A stretch of 64,000 nt of DNA from assembly GCF_001038625.1 (NCBI RefSeq), contig NZ_CP011803.1, positions 1,302,001-1,366,000 of the forward strand. Direction: 5' to 3'. Positions 63,902 to 64,000 of this stretch are shown here, in pieces. This DNA comes from Clostridium carboxidivorans P7. Its GTDB lineage: Bacteria > Bacillota > Clostridia > Clostridiales > Clostridiaceae. Every line of letters starts with the position of its first letter. The first letter of the stretch is position 1. Below the pieces are notes generated by a model. The model was not told the origin of the DNA, made no database searches, and saw nothing but the letters and a program-made list of their open reading frames with translations. The position numbers and the translations under genes are program-made.

Positions 63902-64000
63902 GTATAAGTATGAGAAGTTTTGTATAAAATTTTGTAACACATTTTAAATATAAGCATATTATATAGTTAGTGAAATAATTGTGTTGGAGGATACAGTTGA

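Noticed and set aside
1-64000. CRISPR arrays, rRNA or tRNA genes, prophage modules
   Set aside because: Looked for regularly spaced repeats, conserved rRNA and tRNA segments and phage structural genes; none was seen by eye. A tRNAscan or CRISPR search could still find something weak.

Overview
The window looks like chromosomal DNA of a low-GC, anaerobic, spore-forming Firmicute, most probably a Clostridium sensu stricto species. Reasons are the very AT-rich sequence, strong GGAGG/GGTGAT ribosome sites, frequent GTG/TTG starts, a 632-residue clostridial glutamine synthetase, T-box leaders, a LysM/GH18 cortex-lytic enzyme and many two-component and chemoreceptor genes. I see no rRNA, tRNA or CRISPR array and no intact prophage or IS element.

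Positions 1-8100: the 3' part of an FtsX-type permease gene cut by the window edge, an APC amino acid permease, a Uma2 nuclease-like gene, a dispersed inverted-repeat element, and a BcrAB/LanFEG-type peptide-antibiotic resistance cassette (response regulator, ATPase, two permeases, histidine kinase). 8100-20800: a DinG-type helicase, a membrane-anchored subtilisin-like protein behind an operator-loaded promoter, an MtaA-like methyltransferase, an RsuA-type pseudouridine synthase, a radical-SAM/partner pair, and a glutamine synthetase gene behind a leader that looks like an ANTAR antitermination target.

20800-27700 is the accessory region: IS4 and ISL3 transposase remnants, then a tightly coupled three-gene operon (Cap4/DUF4297-like nuclease, small middle protein, SMC/Rad50-like ATPase with zinc hook) that matches the Lamassu/DdmABC (ABC-three-component) defence architecture, then an IS66-like remnant and a retropepsin pair. 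27700-35900 holds a Bce-type module with one ATPase, two duplicated FtsX permeases, a response regulator and a kinase with a large external domain, followed by a VOC protein and a frameshifted HxlR regulator.

35900-49600: housekeeping and signalling genes (2-hydroxyacid dehydrogenase, PP2C phosphatase, deformylase homologue, AlaX, MocR regulator, chemoreceptor, HD-GYP, large hybrid kinase, CheY-like receiver) and an MFS transporter. The transporter lies behind two complete tandem T-box leaders driven by a consensus promoter. 50280-52930: a PAS-SARP regulator diverges from a soluble PocR chemoreceptor whose promoter carries 11-bp-spaced direct repeats of the SARP-operator type. 53100-64000: a GreA-family protein, a dCache chemoreceptor, the SleL-like spore enzyme, an S41 peptidase homologue and amidohydrolase, a DUF2089/SHOCT-like/MFS operon, an aldo-keto reductase and an Lrp-type regulator.

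The most interesting items are the Lamassu-like operon with its cysteine-rich nuclease, the SARP-PocR promoter, the tandem T-box, the ANTAR-type glnA leader and the BlaI/CopY-like double operator.
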